A stretch of DNA of 36,590 nt from Candidatus Zixiibacteriota bacterium (GCA_040753495.1 JBFMEF010000015.1:1-36590); one strand, 5' to 3'; positions 18,828 through 27,675 are shown, counted from the first letter of the stretch. The notes: generated by a model from the letters alone, not told the origin. A program made the numbers and translations.

Positions 18828-18907
18828 GCGATTTTTTCCAATTTTCCATCGGGAGAATCGCTCCCTTACCTCTTCAAAGATAAAGACTTTGGAGGCGCCA
18901 ATATTGT

Positions 18908-19696
18908 TCAATCAAATCCGCGCTTTTCCAGCGGATTTTTGGTCAGAAATGCGATTTTTACGGCAAGTTCCGCCTTATCCCGAGAGGAAAGAGAAAATTC
19001 ATTGAATTTGAGATGAAGATATTTCGCAAAAACTGCGGGAAAGAAGTCTTTCAATTCGTCCATGGAATACCCGGCGCTGCTGTTGGCTTTCGCTGCCGGT
19101 TCCATCGCTCCCTGACCGATAGCCGGGAATGGGGAGATTCCATTAAGTTTGAGCGAACCCTGGAAGATTATAAAATTGCCTTTTATTCTTTGAGCGACTC
19201 CGGCGATTTTTGAGCCTCCGGCGGTAAGCTCATACTTGGCAACCGATTGAAAACAGGCTTGCGACTTCAATGGGGAATTGGTTGGGGGGCTTTGCGACTG
19301 TCGCTGCCAATGGGCATCGATTCCCAACCGGATGAGAAGCTCTTTGAGGAGCTCGGACATTTTGGAATTCGTCGCCGAGAGGGAATGAAAGTCGGCTCCG
19401 AAGGTTTGCAGCGAAGTTGAAAAAGAGAAAGTTATCTCCGAGGTCTCATGATAAATGGCTCGGCCTCCGGTGATTCGCCGAATGACCGGAATTGGGGCAG
19501 TCATCTTTAATGGGTCGATGGCCCGCTCATAGCGTTGATTGTAGCCAAGGGTAACTCCGGGAGGAGCCCAGCTGTAGAGCCTCAGGACGGGCGGCAATTT
19601 TTTGCGGCAAACCTGGCCAAAGAGCCATTCATCCAACGCCATATTGAATATTGGCGGTTGTTCCGGCGTTACCAGGTAAAGAGCATCTCTTTCCAT
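18908..19696 (-). CDS. Lipoate/octanoyl transferase, LipM-like
   Basis: Member of the biotin/lipoate A/B protein ligase superfamily, 262 residues. It has VIRRITGGRAIYHE at about 71-84, where ligases and octanoyltransferases bind the acyl group. The segment ACFQSVAKYEL then GSKIAGVAQ places a cysteine at residue 148 and a lysine at 163, matching the acyl-thioester cysteine and conserved lysine known for octanoyltransferase LipM of Bacillus. I therefore favour octanoyl-ACP to GcvH/E2 transfer over ATP-dependent lipoate ligation, though LplA is not excluded. No strong ribosome site is seen at the ATG; it may be read through from the tRNA-Arg promoter, as the tRNA ends about 80 bases upstream. 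Confidence 0.8.
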   Translation of the reverse strand: MERDALYLVTPEQPPIFNMALDEWLFGQVCRKKLPPVLRLYSWAPPGVTLGYNQRYERAIDPLKMTAPIPVIRRITGGRAIYHETSEITFSFSTSLQTFGADFHSLSATNSKMSELLKELLIRLGIDAHWQRQSQSPPTNSPLKSQACFQSVAKYELTAGGSKIAGVAQRIKGNFIIFQGSLKLNGISPFPAIGQGAMEPAAKANSSAGYSMDELKDFFPAVFAKYLHLKFNEFSLSSRDKAELAVKIAFLTKNPLEKRGFD

Positions 19697-19777
19697 AATT
19701 TCATGAATATAATGAAGAAGGCAACTGCGGCGTCAAAATTCTTACTTGAGATTTAAGGAAAACGGGGCAATAAAAAG

Positions 19778-19851
19778 CACGCCCAGGAGGACTTGAACCC
19801 CCAACCTTCTGGTCCGTAGCCAGACGCTCTATCCAATTGAGCTATGGGCGC
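19778..19851 (-). tRNA. tRNA-Arg (anticodon ACG)
   Basis: Cloverleaf read on the minus strand: acceptor GCGCCCA with TGGGCGT, D arm GCTC/GAGC, anticodon stem TCTGG/CCAGA around the loop CTACGGA (anticodon ACG), and T arm GGGGG TTCAAGT CCTCC. The discriminator base is G. The CCA end is not encoded; a short T run follows. The A34 should be edited to inosine to read CGN codons. One acceptor pair (G1-U72) is a wobble. Confidence 0.96.
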
Positions 19852-19866
19852 GTTTCGAGTGTGAAG

Positions 19867-19896
19867 AATATAGGCAATTGCAGTTGGGTCTGTCAA
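19867..19896 (-). promoter_or_regulatory. Promoter of tRNA-Arg
   Basis: On the minus strand, a perfect TTGACA (19891-19896), 18-base spacer and TATATT (19867-19872). Transcription would begin about 8 bases ahead of the mature tRNA 5' end. The -35 also forms one arm of a longer inverted repeat (CTGTCAA/TTGACAG) with sequence just after the phosphatase gene. Confidence 0.7.
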
Positions 19897-19978
19897 GCAA
19901 AACAAAAGCTGCCGGCGACGCCCAATTTACCCGGGCTTTTTGACAGAATCAGGACGCCGGAGACGTCAGTGAAAGTAG

Positions 19979-20983
19979 TTACTTACCGGTGGTGATAATA
20001 ATTATAATGGCGGCGATAACAATAAAAATAGCGAAAATCCAGACGAGGGGACGTCTCTTCTCAACTGCCTCCACGCCCTCGACGCGGAACTGCTCGGTCT
20101 TTTCTTCTTGCTGAATTATGGCACCGATGATTTCATTCTCTCGCAAGAGAGCCTCATCGCTCTCCACCCCGACCGTCACCGGGGGCACCGCATTCTGGGT
20201 ATTTTCGGAGGAGACTTCATCAACGCGGATAGCGGCGACAGTGACATTGTCCTGCCCGCCGCGGTCGTTGGCGAGCCGGACCAGGTTTTCGACGATGCCG
20301 TTGATATCGTCACGGCAATCCTTGATGGCGGCAAAAATATCGGTATCATCGGCGTAAGCCGACAGGCCATCGGTACAGAGGATATAAATATCGCCGGGCG
20401 AGATGCGGTCGGCGCGGTAGTCTATCTCCACCTTTTCATTGACGCCCAGTGCGCGGGTGATGACATTTTTTCCCACCATCATGGCGGCTTCGGCTTCGGA
20501 AAACTGACCGGATTGTTTCAGTTCCGCGACCCAGGAATGGTCAGTGGTGAGAGGGACCAGCCCGGCGAAATTCAATCGATAGGCGCGGCTGTCGCCGACA
20601 TGGGCGATATTGATTATGCCGTTCTCGACGACAACTCCCACAATGGTGGTCCCCATGCCTGATAGATGGCTGCGGGAACGGGAACGGAAATAGATGCTGC
20701 GGTTAGCCAGTCTGATGGCTTTGATAAGAAGGTCACCCAGCGGCGGCAGCGTTGCCGGAAGACTGAGGATTGCATCTTCCATCAGGGCGCTGGCGATTTG
20801 AGAGAAACTGTAACTGACAATGGCGCAGGCGTCACGAGAAGCGACTTCCCCCGCCTGATGCCCCCCCATGCCGTCACAGACGAGGACAAGATTGTTTTCT
20901 GTATCTATCAGGAAGGAGTCTTCGTTGCCACTTCGAACCAGACCGCGGTCAGACTTGCCGAAGATAGAAATCCGTACGCTCAA
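19979..20983 (-). CDS. PP2C-family serine/threonine phosphatase with C-terminal membrane anchor
   Basis: A 334-residue metal-dependent phosphatase that removes phosphate from Ser/Thr on proteins, usually opposing a Hanks-type (PASTA) kinase. PP2C motifs in order: RGLVRSGNEDSF (Glu21, Asp22), VLVCDGMGGHQAGEVAS (Asp37), IAHVGDSRAYRL, TTDHSW, YILCTDGLSAY and GGQDNVTVAAI. The catalytic domain ends near residue 245. A charged linker leads to one hydrophobic span at about 311-331 (WIFAIFIVIAAIIIIIT), placing the catalytic domain in the cytoplasm. The start is TTG at 20983, with GGAG about 6 bases upstream; no in-frame ATG is nearby. No kinase gene lies in the window. A plausible promoter is at 21026-21054. 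Confidence 0.93.
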   Translation of the reverse strand: MSVRISIFGKSDRGLVRSGNEDSFLIDTENNLVLVCDGMGGHQAGEVASRDACAIVSYSFSQIASALMEDAILSLPATLPPLGDLLIKAIRLANRSIYFRSRSRSHLSGMGTTIVGVVVENGIINIAHVGDSRAYRLNFAGLVPLTTDHSWVAELKQSGQFSEAEAAMMVGKNVITRALGVNEKVEIDYRADRISPGDIYILCTDGLSAYADDTDIFAAIKDCRDDINGIVENLVRLANDRGGQDNVTVAAIRVDEVSSENTQNAVPPVTVGVESDEALLRENEIIGAIIQQEEKTEQFRVEGVEAVEKRRPLVWIFAIFIVIAAIIIIITTGK

Positions 20984-21025
20984 AAACTCTCCATCTCAAT
21001 AATGCCAATTCTAACAGTCAGCGAA

Positions 21026-21054
21026 ATTATATATAATTTGAGAAATGGCAACAA
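21026..21054 (-). promoter_or_regulatory. Candidate promoter of the PP2C phosphatase gene
   Basis: On the minus strand, TTGTTG (21049-21054), 17-base spacer, and a perfect TATAAT (21026-21031). Predicted start is about 36 bases before the TTG start codon. Confidence 0.5.
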
Positions 21055-21073
21055 TAAAAAAACAGTCAAATAA

Positions 21074-21098
21074 AGAAGCCCCGCCAGGCGGGGCTTCT
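21074..21098 (-). terminator. Rho-independent terminator after the sorting-domain protein pair
   Basis: Near-perfect palindrome AGAAGCCCCG-CCAGG-CGGGGCTTCT followed on the minus strand by TTTATTT. It lies about 20 bases past the stop of the gene ending at 21120 and separates that unit from the PP2C promoter. Confidence 0.9.
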
Positions 21099-21119
21099 GA
21101 ATCATCAATCAAGATAAAA

Positions 21120-22148
21120 TCATTTCAGCAGAATCATCTTCCTCACATCAGAAAACTCTCCCGCAGTGAGTCGATAAAAATAAACACCGCTGGTGCGCGA
21201 CGCCGCCGAATATTCTATGGAATGATTTCCGGCGCCAAGGTGACCCAGGTCGAAACTCTCCAACTGACGGCCCAGGATGTCATAAATCGCCAGAGAAACG
21301 TGACTCGCCCGAGGAAGGTCAAAGGAGATAACGGTCACCGGGTTAAAGGGATTGGGATAATTCTGATGGAGACTGAACGAAGCCGGCAAAAGCGGAGAGC
21401 CGTCGCCGGGAGCATCCGTCATTACAATATGGGTGGTTACCGAGCCTTCCACATAGACCGTCGGGTCAATACCAGAACTAACCCGAAAGGTGATGATATC
21501 GGTGGTATCTTCAAACAACACCGGCGGGACTAGAAAATCAAAGTACAGATAGGCGACCTGCCCGGCCGGGGCATAGGCGAAACCGAAGAAAGGACGAACA
21601 ATCCAGCCGTTGTTGGAGGTTGCCGAAATCGTGTAAAAATCAATCCCCTGCCCTGTATTCTGCACCCCGACCATGTATCGGATGGTATCGCCGGGAGTGG
21701 CGAAACGGTCGGTCGGCATGGAATAGGGAGCGATAGAGATTATGGCAGAGGCCGAGAGATTGACTTCTTTGTCATCGCCAAGAACTCCGGTCCAGGTGGG
21801 CATATCAGGACCGTGGACGGCGGCAAGACGTCCGTTAATGACAAAGGTTATGGTCTCGCCTACTGCTGACGCCCCTTCATCTATGCCCGATAACGGGTCG
21901 TCCGCATACACCGGCATGAAACCATAATTGCCGGCGGTTATGACTGTGTCGCTGCCGCAGTGAGTTCCCTGACCGTCATAGGCGTCAATTATGGAACCGA
22001 CCGGAAGCGGCTGGCCGTTGTATGTCGAGACCGAACCATAGAAATTCATCCAGACGTTAGTAGGATAGACATCCCCGAATGCCAGGGATGCCGTGAACAA
22101 CAAACTCATTCCTCCGACTATCAAAACCCTCAGTAATTTATCTTTCAC
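21120..22148 (-). CDS. Secreted protein with shared surface module and Por-type sorting domain
   Basis: A 342-residue exported protein of unknown function. Residues 1-25 are a signal peptide. From about 27 to 130 lies a module with PLPVGSIIDAYD, HCGS, YGFMPVYADDP, DEGA and FVINGRLAA. The same module occurs in the giant protein encoded just upstream. A middle beta domain (about 135-250) has PTDRFATPGDTIRYMVGVQNTG. The C-terminal 80 residues are a sorting signal: NYPNPFNPVTVISF, YDILGRQ, SGVYFYRL, KMILLK. The ATG is preceded by AAGGAAGGTG-type sequence. It starts 64 bases after the giant gene's stop, probably on the same transcript, and is closed by the terminator at 21074-21098. Possibly a surface or matrix protein; no enzyme motif seen. 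Confidence 0.8.
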   Translation of the reverse strand: MKDKLLRVLIVGGMSLLFTASLAFGDVYPTNVWMNFYGSVSTYNGQPLPVGSIIDAYDGQGTHCGSDTVITAGNYGFMPVYADDPLSGIDEGASAVGETITFVINGRLAAVHGPDMPTWTGVLGDDKEVNLSASAIISIAPYSMPTDRFATPGDTIRYMVGVQNTGQGIDFYTISATSNNGWIVRPFFGFAYAPAGQVAYLYFDFLVPPVLFEDTTDIITFRVSSGIDPTVYVEGSVTTHIVMTDAPGDGSPLLPASFSLHQNYPNPFNPVTVISFDLPRASHVSLAIYDILGRQLESFDLGHLGAGNHSIEYSAASRTSGVYFYRLTAGEFSDVRKMILLK

Positions 22149-22212
22149 AACTTCACCTTCCTTATCCGGCTCCGCATTATACGGAGCCGGACCGAAGTTT
22201 ATAGATTATACG

Positions 22213-25200
22213 CTATTTCATCAAGACCATTTTCCGGGTTTGCTCGAAGGCAGAGGTCTTCAGTTTGTAGAAATAGATGCCGGAGGCGACAGGATTGCCG
22301 TCGGCATCGATACCTTCCCAAACGACCTGATTCTCGCCGGCCTGCGCCATACCGTCAAACAGAGTAATGACCTTGCGGCCAAGAATGTTATAAACATCAA
22401 GAGTGGCATGTCCACCGGCAGGCAGAGAGAAGGAAATTGTCGTGGTGGGATTGAACGGATTGGGGTAGTTCTGACCCAGATAGAAACCGGTTGGAAGAAT
22501 TGAGCCGCTCTTACTGGTCAGCGAGGAGATTTCTACACGGGCGCCCGCTTCCGACCAGGTGAAGAGCTCATCAGATTCAATGCCGCCGATTTTAATCCGG
22601 AACTTCTCCCCTGCCGCCAGACCATCCCGTTCAGACGTCGTTGGGTCGTCGCCATAGACCGAGACAAAGCCGAATTTGCCGTCGGCTCCAACCGTTCCGG
22701 CGCCGACAATCCGGCCATCAGGGGCGATGGCAAGCAGGTCAGTTCCCGATGGCACAATCTGGCCATCAAGAGTCAAAGACTTCGAATAGATGCTCATCCA
22801 GAGACTGGATACTGATAGATTATTCGGTTTGGAAGCGCGATTAATCTGAGCAAAAGTCTGGTCAAAGACCACTTTCGGACCGATGCCAGGATAAATCAGC
22901 ATCTCGTCCTGAGTGACTTTCAGCCAGTAACCGAATCCCGGTTTCATCTCCAGCAAATCGGAGTAATTGGGAAGATTCGGGTCGTAGGTGCGACCGACGC
23001 CATCGAAGCCCAGGGCAACTATTAAATGGTCATGGACCGATGCCAGAGCCTCAGGGGTCGGGTAAACAGTATCCGGCAGATAACTGACCAGATTCCAGCC
23101 ATATTCGAGGGCAATCGGGGTGGTAGGAGCAACCGGAACGCCGGTAATGACCAGAGTATCTTCACAAGTCATCTTAATCCAGTAACCGTGGAAGTGGTCC
23201 ATATTCCAGAGAGTCGAGAAGTCGGTCAGCGCCGGGTCATAGGTGAAACCGCCCTGCTCAAAGCCGAGCACGACTTCGATACAACCGGCGATAGGAGCCA
23301 GAAGCGCCTCGAGGTCGTCCATCGGAGTATCGACATTCCAGGAAATCAGGTTCCAACCGCTGCGGAGAACAATGACACGGTCTTCGACCGAAGCGACGTC
23401 AAGGCAGACCTGCCAACTGTCGCCATTCTCGGTCCAGACCCGGTTACCGGTAGCGGTCGCAGGATAACCGTTCACGAAGAAGGAAATGGTATCGCCCGGG
23501 TCGGCGCCTTCATCTTCTTCAGAATAAGGGTCATCCCGATAGACCGGCATCAAGCCGTAGCGACCGGCCTCGGTGACAAAATAACTGCCGCAGAGAATGC
23601 CATCGGGGTCATAGGCATCGACTACGGAACCGACCGGCAGCGGAACATTGTAATAACTATTCATATCGCAGTAGAAATTGACCCATTCCGGAGTTGGTGT
23701 GATAGGCGGAATTGGGGTCAAGACTATATCAAAACCGATATTCCCGTATTCGATATCCTTGACCAGGCCGGGATAGTATCCCGTTTTGTAGGCGTAGGCA
23801 TCGAAGGGGAAAATTGAGAGCGAATTGCAGGCAAATTGGCCGTTGAAATCGGACATCGCAGTAGCCATGACATAGCCGGCCGGGAAATGATTCCAGAGTT
23901 CAACGGTAGCGCCTTCGATTTCATTGCTATAAACGTCGATGACGCGCCCGCAGACATAGCCGGAGATACTGTCAATGACGATTCCGCCATAGATAAAGGT
24001 CGGATTTATTGACATTCCGGTTGTGTCGGTAAACAGCAGATGATTCATCATAATCGAGGTCGAATCAATTTTGACAAACGAGGTGGTGGCGGAATCAGAA
24101 ACGGAGAAGTGCAGTTTTGCCAGAAGTCCGCGCCCCGGATTGATGAATGGGGTGAAAATGGTGAAAACGCCAAACTGCGCCTGCTGATTGGCGTTATCGA
24201 TAGCCACCGGTTTGGTATCAACATAACCGACACGGGTACCGTCAAATGTTATAGAATCCAATGTCACCTGATTTGAGTTCCATTGGAACGGCATTTGAAC
24301 TCCCGAGAGGAGTTCATTATTTTTGAAATATACCGGCACGATGACAGAACTCCCCGTTGTTGCCGGTACCGTGGCAATCCAGACAGAGTCTTCATAGCTG
24401 GGCGGGGCGCTGTTAATTCTGAGCATAACCGGAACGGCAACAGGAGAATTGACCGCAGCCGGGGCAGCAACCCAGATGGTATCGATATAATCGCCCGGAG
24501 CCAGACCGAAAGGATTAATCGAGAAGATTGCCGAATCTGGCGTTATGCGGGGCCAGGAAGTATTGAAGGTCAGCCATCCGCTGCTATTGGAGGCGCTATA
24601 CTGAATATGGTACCCGTTCATCTCATAAACAACCATAGCCCGGTTCATGATAGGCGCGCCTTCATAAACCTCGATGTCAAAGACGGACGGACTGACCAGC
24701 AGAGTGGTCTCGGGCGGAGTGGCATCCAGTACATTTATGGTAACATAAGCGGTATCGCTGAGAGCACCATCGGTGGCAATGAAAGTTACATCATAAAATC
24801 CCGCCTGGTCGAAATCGGGCCAGAAGTAGAAGATTACCTCTCCAAAGCCGGAGTCTTCAAAGATGGCATTGGGAGGAAGATTTTCGGCCGAAAGGAAAGG
24901 AATGGTGCCATCGGGGTCAATGGCGGAAACTTCAAAATTCAATAAGGCACCTTCGTAGACAGTGAAGACGGAACTGTCGGGAAATATGGAGATAACCGGC
25001 GGCCGAGGAATATCGACCACGGTAATCTGAATCATTTCGGAGTCGACAAAGAATCCATCCGAGGCATAGAAGGTAATATCATAAGTTCCTGACTGGTTGA
25101 ATTCAGGCCAGAAGACGAATAGTCCGGTGCCATTGGCACTGTCGAAGAAGGATGCATTGGGTGGCAGAGTTGAAGCGCTTAATATCGGTATGGTGCCATT

Positions 25201-26811
25201 GGGGTCGCTTGCAGTAATCAGGAAGAGCAGCTGGGCGCCCTCGTCGACCGATTTGTTTCCGATGGGAGCGAGAACGGGAGGGTCATTCACGTCGGTCACC
25301 GTAATGGTTACGATTTCAAGGGCGGTTTCGGTGCCGTCAAAAACCGAGAAGGTGACCATATGGTCGCCGACCTGGGATTCATCGGGAGTGAAATCGAAAT
25401 TGCCAGTGCCGTCGCCATTATCGGTGAAGGTGGCATTGAGCGGAAGATTATCGACGAGCAGCTGCAGCGGGTCACTGTCCGGGTCGCTGGCAGTAACGTC
25501 AAAATTGAGATTCTCCAATTTGGCGACCGTTTTAGGTCCAATCGGATTCAGCACCGGAGGCCGGTTTACATTATTTACGGTTATGGTAACCAGTTCCGAA
25601 TCAGAGAGGCTTCCGGCAATAATGTCGCTTACGATGAAGTGCAGAGGAATACTGCCGCTCTGATTAAAATTGGGCATGAAAGTGAAAGTGGCAGTGCCGT
25701 TATTATGATTGGTCAGCGTGGCATTCTGAAGCGGCGCCGGTTCAAAAGTAAACAGAAGATTGTTGCCGTCAGGGTCGGTTCCGGAAATCAAGAAGGAAAG
25801 GGTATCTCCCTCATCGACTGATTTATCTCCTATCGCAGCGAGAACCGGAGGACGATTGATATTGGTTACGGCAATAGTTACCAACTCGGAGTCGGCGGCG
25901 GCTTCATCATCGACCACTTTGAACCATATCGGGTAGGAGCCGGATTGGGTAAAGTCAGGCGTAAAAGAGAAACTGGCCGAGGTAGTATTTATCGGGGTCA
26001 GGGTGGCGTTGGCGGGAAGCGGCGTGGCGCTGAAAGTGAGGGGGTCGGTATCCGGGTCGGTTGCAGTGACAGTGAACTGAAGAGTGGCGCCCTCAGCCAC
26101 CGATCTGTTGCCAATGGCGCCAAGCTCCGGTGGCTGATTGGTGGGAGCATTCGGGTCGGCAACTTCCCAGCACCAAGGGTGTCCCTGCGCAATCGCATAA
26201 ATATCGGCGCCGACATCATTGCCGAAGGCCCAGTCGAATGACGGGTCATTCAGCCAGACTGAATCGATACAGATAGTCCCCGGCTGGTTAATTTGATAAT
26301 GTAACTCATAGTAAGCGGTAGGAACTGGTGTAGCGGGGAATCCCACTGAGGAAGCAAAGCCATGTCCAAAATAATCGGGCAGAGTGCCGTCAAAATTGTC
26401 TGTCTTGAAAGCAAAGGGCCAATCGGATGGCTTACCAAAGAGGCCCCAGTAGGTGTCGTTATGAAAGCCATTTTTCAAAGCGACATTATCATAAGGAGCG
26501 GGAAGCACCGCACGGTTGGTCCCGGCCGGCGCGGCAACTTTGGTAATGGTCGTCAGATTGGGGGACCGTATTTCAAGGGTAAACCCGCCACCGAGCAGGG
26601 AATCCGCCGGGACCGGTTTGAAGTCCCAGTAGATGTCAAAATAGAAAGGTTCGCCCATCCTAATTTTGTCAACTCCCCCTTGATTGAATAAGAATTGACT
26701 GGGCACTACCGGATAGAGCCGGAGAGTGTCCGTATAGACTTGAGAATTGGCCGGCCCGGAGGCAATAACAATCAGGCAGACCAATGTAAACAGAAACCAT
26801 TTCGTTCTCAT
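22213..26811 (-). CDS. Giant adhesin-like multidomain surface protein with Por-type sorting domain
   Basis: A 1532-residue exported protein. After the signal peptide (about 1-24) comes a beta-rich domain. About 224-697 holds five tandem 90-95-residue cadherin/Ig-like repeats (PPVLAPIGNKSVDEG, TASDPDSDPL, F-x-P-x-x-x-Q-S-G). A BACON-like domain (about 700-805), a cohesin-like domain (about 808-985) and a carboxypeptidase-regulatory-like domain (about 990-1045) follow. The module shared with the next gene is at about 1050-1140. Two copies of an 80-residue GWNL-(I/V)-S...GYW-(I/L)-K repeat, a diverged second copy of the shared module, and a sorting signal (NYPNPFNPTTTISF, YNILGRKV, ASGIYFYKL, KMVLMK) complete it. 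The ATG at 26811 is chosen from three because AGGAG lies 7 bases upstream. Likely role is adhesion or cell-surface structure (inference); no catalytic site seen. Confidence 0.85.
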   Translation of the reverse strand: MRTKWFLFTLVCLIVIASGPANSQVYTDTLRLYPVVPSQFLFNQGGVDKIRMGEPFYFDIYWDFKPVPADSLLGGGFTLEIRSPNLTTITKVAAPAGTNRAVLPAPYDNVALKNGFHNDTYWGLFGKPSDWPFAFKTDNFDGTLPDYFGHGFASSVGFPATPVPTAYYELHYQINQPGTICIDSVWLNDPSFDWAFGNDVGADIYAIAQGHPWCWEVADPNAPTNQPPELGAIGNRSVAEGATLQFTVTATDPDTDPLTFSATPLPANATLTPINTTSASFSFTPDFTQSGSYPIWFKVVDDEAAADSELVTIAVTNINRPPVLAAIGDKSVDEGDTLSFLISGTDPDGNNLLFTFEPAPLQNATLTNHNNGTATFTFMPNFNQSGSIPLHFIVSDIIAGSLSDSELVTITVNNVNRPPVLNPIGPKTVAKLENLNFDVTASDPDSDPLQLLVDNLPLNATFTDNGDGTGNFDFTPDESQVGDHMVTFSVFDGTETALEIVTITVTDVNDPPVLAPIGNKSVDEGAQLLFLITASDPNGTIPILSASTLPPNASFFDSANGTGLFVFWPEFNQSGTYDITFYASDGFFVDSEMIQITVVDIPRPPVISIFPDSSVFTVYEGALLNFEVSAIDPDGTIPFLSAENLPPNAIFEDSGFGEVIFYFWPDFDQAGFYDVTFIATDGALSDTAYVTINVLDATPPETTLLVSPSVFDIEVYEGAPIMNRAMVVYEMNGYHIQYSASNSSGWLTFNTSWPRITPDSAIFSINPFGLAPGDYIDTIWVAAPAAVNSPVAVPVMLRINSAPPSYEDSVWIATVPATTGSSVIVPVYFKNNELLSGVQMPFQWNSNQVTLDSITFDGTRVGYVDTKPVAIDNANQQAQFGVFTIFTPFINPGRGLLAKLHFSVSDSATTSFVKIDSTSIMMNHLLFTDTTGMSINPTFIYGGIVIDSISGYVCGRVIDVYSNEIEGATVELWNHFPAGYVMATAMSDFNGQFACNSLSIFPFDAYAYKTGYYPGLVKDIEYGNIGFDIVLTPIPPITPTPEWVNFYCDMNSYYNVPLPVGSVVDAYDPDGILCGSYFVTEAGRYGLMPVYRDDPYSEEDEGADPGDTISFFVNGYPATATGNRVWTENGDSWQVCLDVASVEDRVIVLRSGWNLISWNVDTPMDDLEALLAPIAGCIEVVLGFEQGGFTYDPALTDFSTLWNMDHFHGYWIKMTCEDTLVITGVPVAPTTPIALEYGWNLVSYLPDTVYPTPEALASVHDHLIVALGFDGVGRTYDPNLPNYSDLLEMKPGFGYWLKVTQDEMLIYPGIGPKVVFDQTFAQINRASKPNNLSVSSLWMSIYSKSLTLDGQIVPSGTDLLAIAPDGRIVGAGTVGADGKFGFVSVYGDDPTTSERDGLAAGEKFRIKIGGIESDELFTWSEAGARVEISSLTSKSGSILPTGFYLGQNYPNPFNPTTTISFSLPAGGHATLDVYNILGRKVITLFDGMAQAGENQVVWEGIDADGNPVASGIYFYKLKTSAFEQTRKMVLMK

Positions 26812-27144
26812 TACTTGCTCCTGTTTCATTTGTATATTAGAGTCATTTATTTCGTGAGGATGATTTAGAGACACTCAGCCAATATTAGAAAGCCATTTCT
26901 CGCTCGCCAATCAGGCGAAAGAAGCCACATGCGGTTCACCTTATCTTCTTTCCCTCCCGTCAGAAATAGTTATAGATACCAGTCAACACTTTAGCAAAGC
27001 TAGTACCACTTATTTCTCAAAAATATGGCAAATGCAAGTAATCTAATGGGCTCAGCAACAATAAAATATGATTGTCGAAAATAAAGTCAAGTTAAATAAT
27101 GATAACGAGATACGCAAAATTATGCACAAAAATGCCAAAACAAA
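26812..27144. other. AT-rich intergenic region upstream of the giant surface protein
   Basis: About 330 bases, notably AT-rich in the distal half. It holds a candidate minus-strand promoter for the giant gene at 27063-27090, leaving a leader of about 250 bases that contains a small CGCC/GGCG hairpin. I see no gene and no clear terminator for the VanZ-like gene ending at 27145. Confidence 0.5.
27063..27090 (-). promoter_or_regulatory. Candidate promoter of the giant surface protein operon
   Basis: On the minus strand, TTGACT (27085-27090), 16-base spacer, TATTTT (27063-27068; four of six matches). The surrounding sequence is AT-rich, so chance matches are easy; moderate support only. Confidence 0.4.
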
Positions 27145-27525
27145 TCACTTCGACTTGCGGCGCTTACTTCGCCAGAACCAAAGCAGTATCAAGATAAGTA
27201 TTGAGCCGGAAATATCAGAAATGGCGTCGGTCAAATCCGGCTGGCGACCCGGGATAAACTTTTGATAGGTTTCATCAAGGGCTGCAAAGAGGCTCAAGAA
27301 GAGCAGTGAGAGGAGAAACACGGAACGGTCGGAAAGACGCTCAGAGATATGAGAGAAGGAGCGGAAGACCAGAACCGCAAAAATTGCGTATTCCAGGAAG
27401 TGAATGACTTTATCCATCCCAATGAACCGCAGGCGGGGGGTATGAAAATGCGCCACCGAAGAGAGAATGATAATGAGAAGGCCGTAGAGAATCGCCGGAA
27501 GATGATATTTCAGAAATCTATTCAT
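27145..27525 (-). CDS. VanZ-like family membrane protein
   Basis: A 126-residue membrane protein with about four hydrophobic spans (near residues 8-25, 42-58, 68-85, 102-117). The family pattern is clear: MDKVIHFLEYAIFAVL, then ALDETYQKFIPGRQPDLTDAISDISG. Some VanZ proteins raise teicoplanin resistance, but most members in environmental genomes have no known function. A basic tail (RSKRRKSK) should sit in the cytoplasm. It stands alone between the divergent GNAT gene and the giant protein operon. No strong ribosome site is seen. Confidence 0.85.
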   Translation of the reverse strand: MNRFLKYHLPAILYGLLIIILSSVAHFHTPRLRFIGMDKVIHFLEYAIFAVLVFRSFSHISERLSDRSVFLLSLLFLSLFAALDETYQKFIPGRQPDLTDAISDISGSILILILLWFWRSKRRKSK

Positions 27526-27646
27526 GGTCGCGCTTTCAGGTCAGCGCTAATCCTAAAGGATTAATTCAATAGGGGCAAGTAAAAAAGCGGCTTGCCACAA
27601 ACATTCTGAAAATCACAGGGACGCCGAGTATTAGATAATTCGTAAA

Positions 27647-27675
27647 TTGCCTTGCCCCGATATAAGAAATAGAAT
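27647..27675 (+). promoter_or_regulatory. Candidate promoter of the GNAT gene
   Basis: TTGCCT (27647-27652), 17-base spacer, and TAGAAT (27670-27675, five of six consensus). It lies about 48 bases before the chosen start of the acetyltransferase gene. Confidence 0.45.

Larger units (their letters stand above)
18595..18907. other. Intergenic region upstream of the TonB receptor operon
   Basis: About 310 bases without a gene, between the receptor start and the stop of the LipM-like gene. It holds the receptor promoter and the long leader described separately. I see no additional coding frame, and no convincing terminator after the LipM-like gene. Confidence 0.6.

Noticed and set aside
23026-23817. 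263-codon plus-strand frame opposite the giant surface protein
   Set aside because: Antisense shadow of the well-supported repeat-containing gene; no family motif and no upstream ribosome site.
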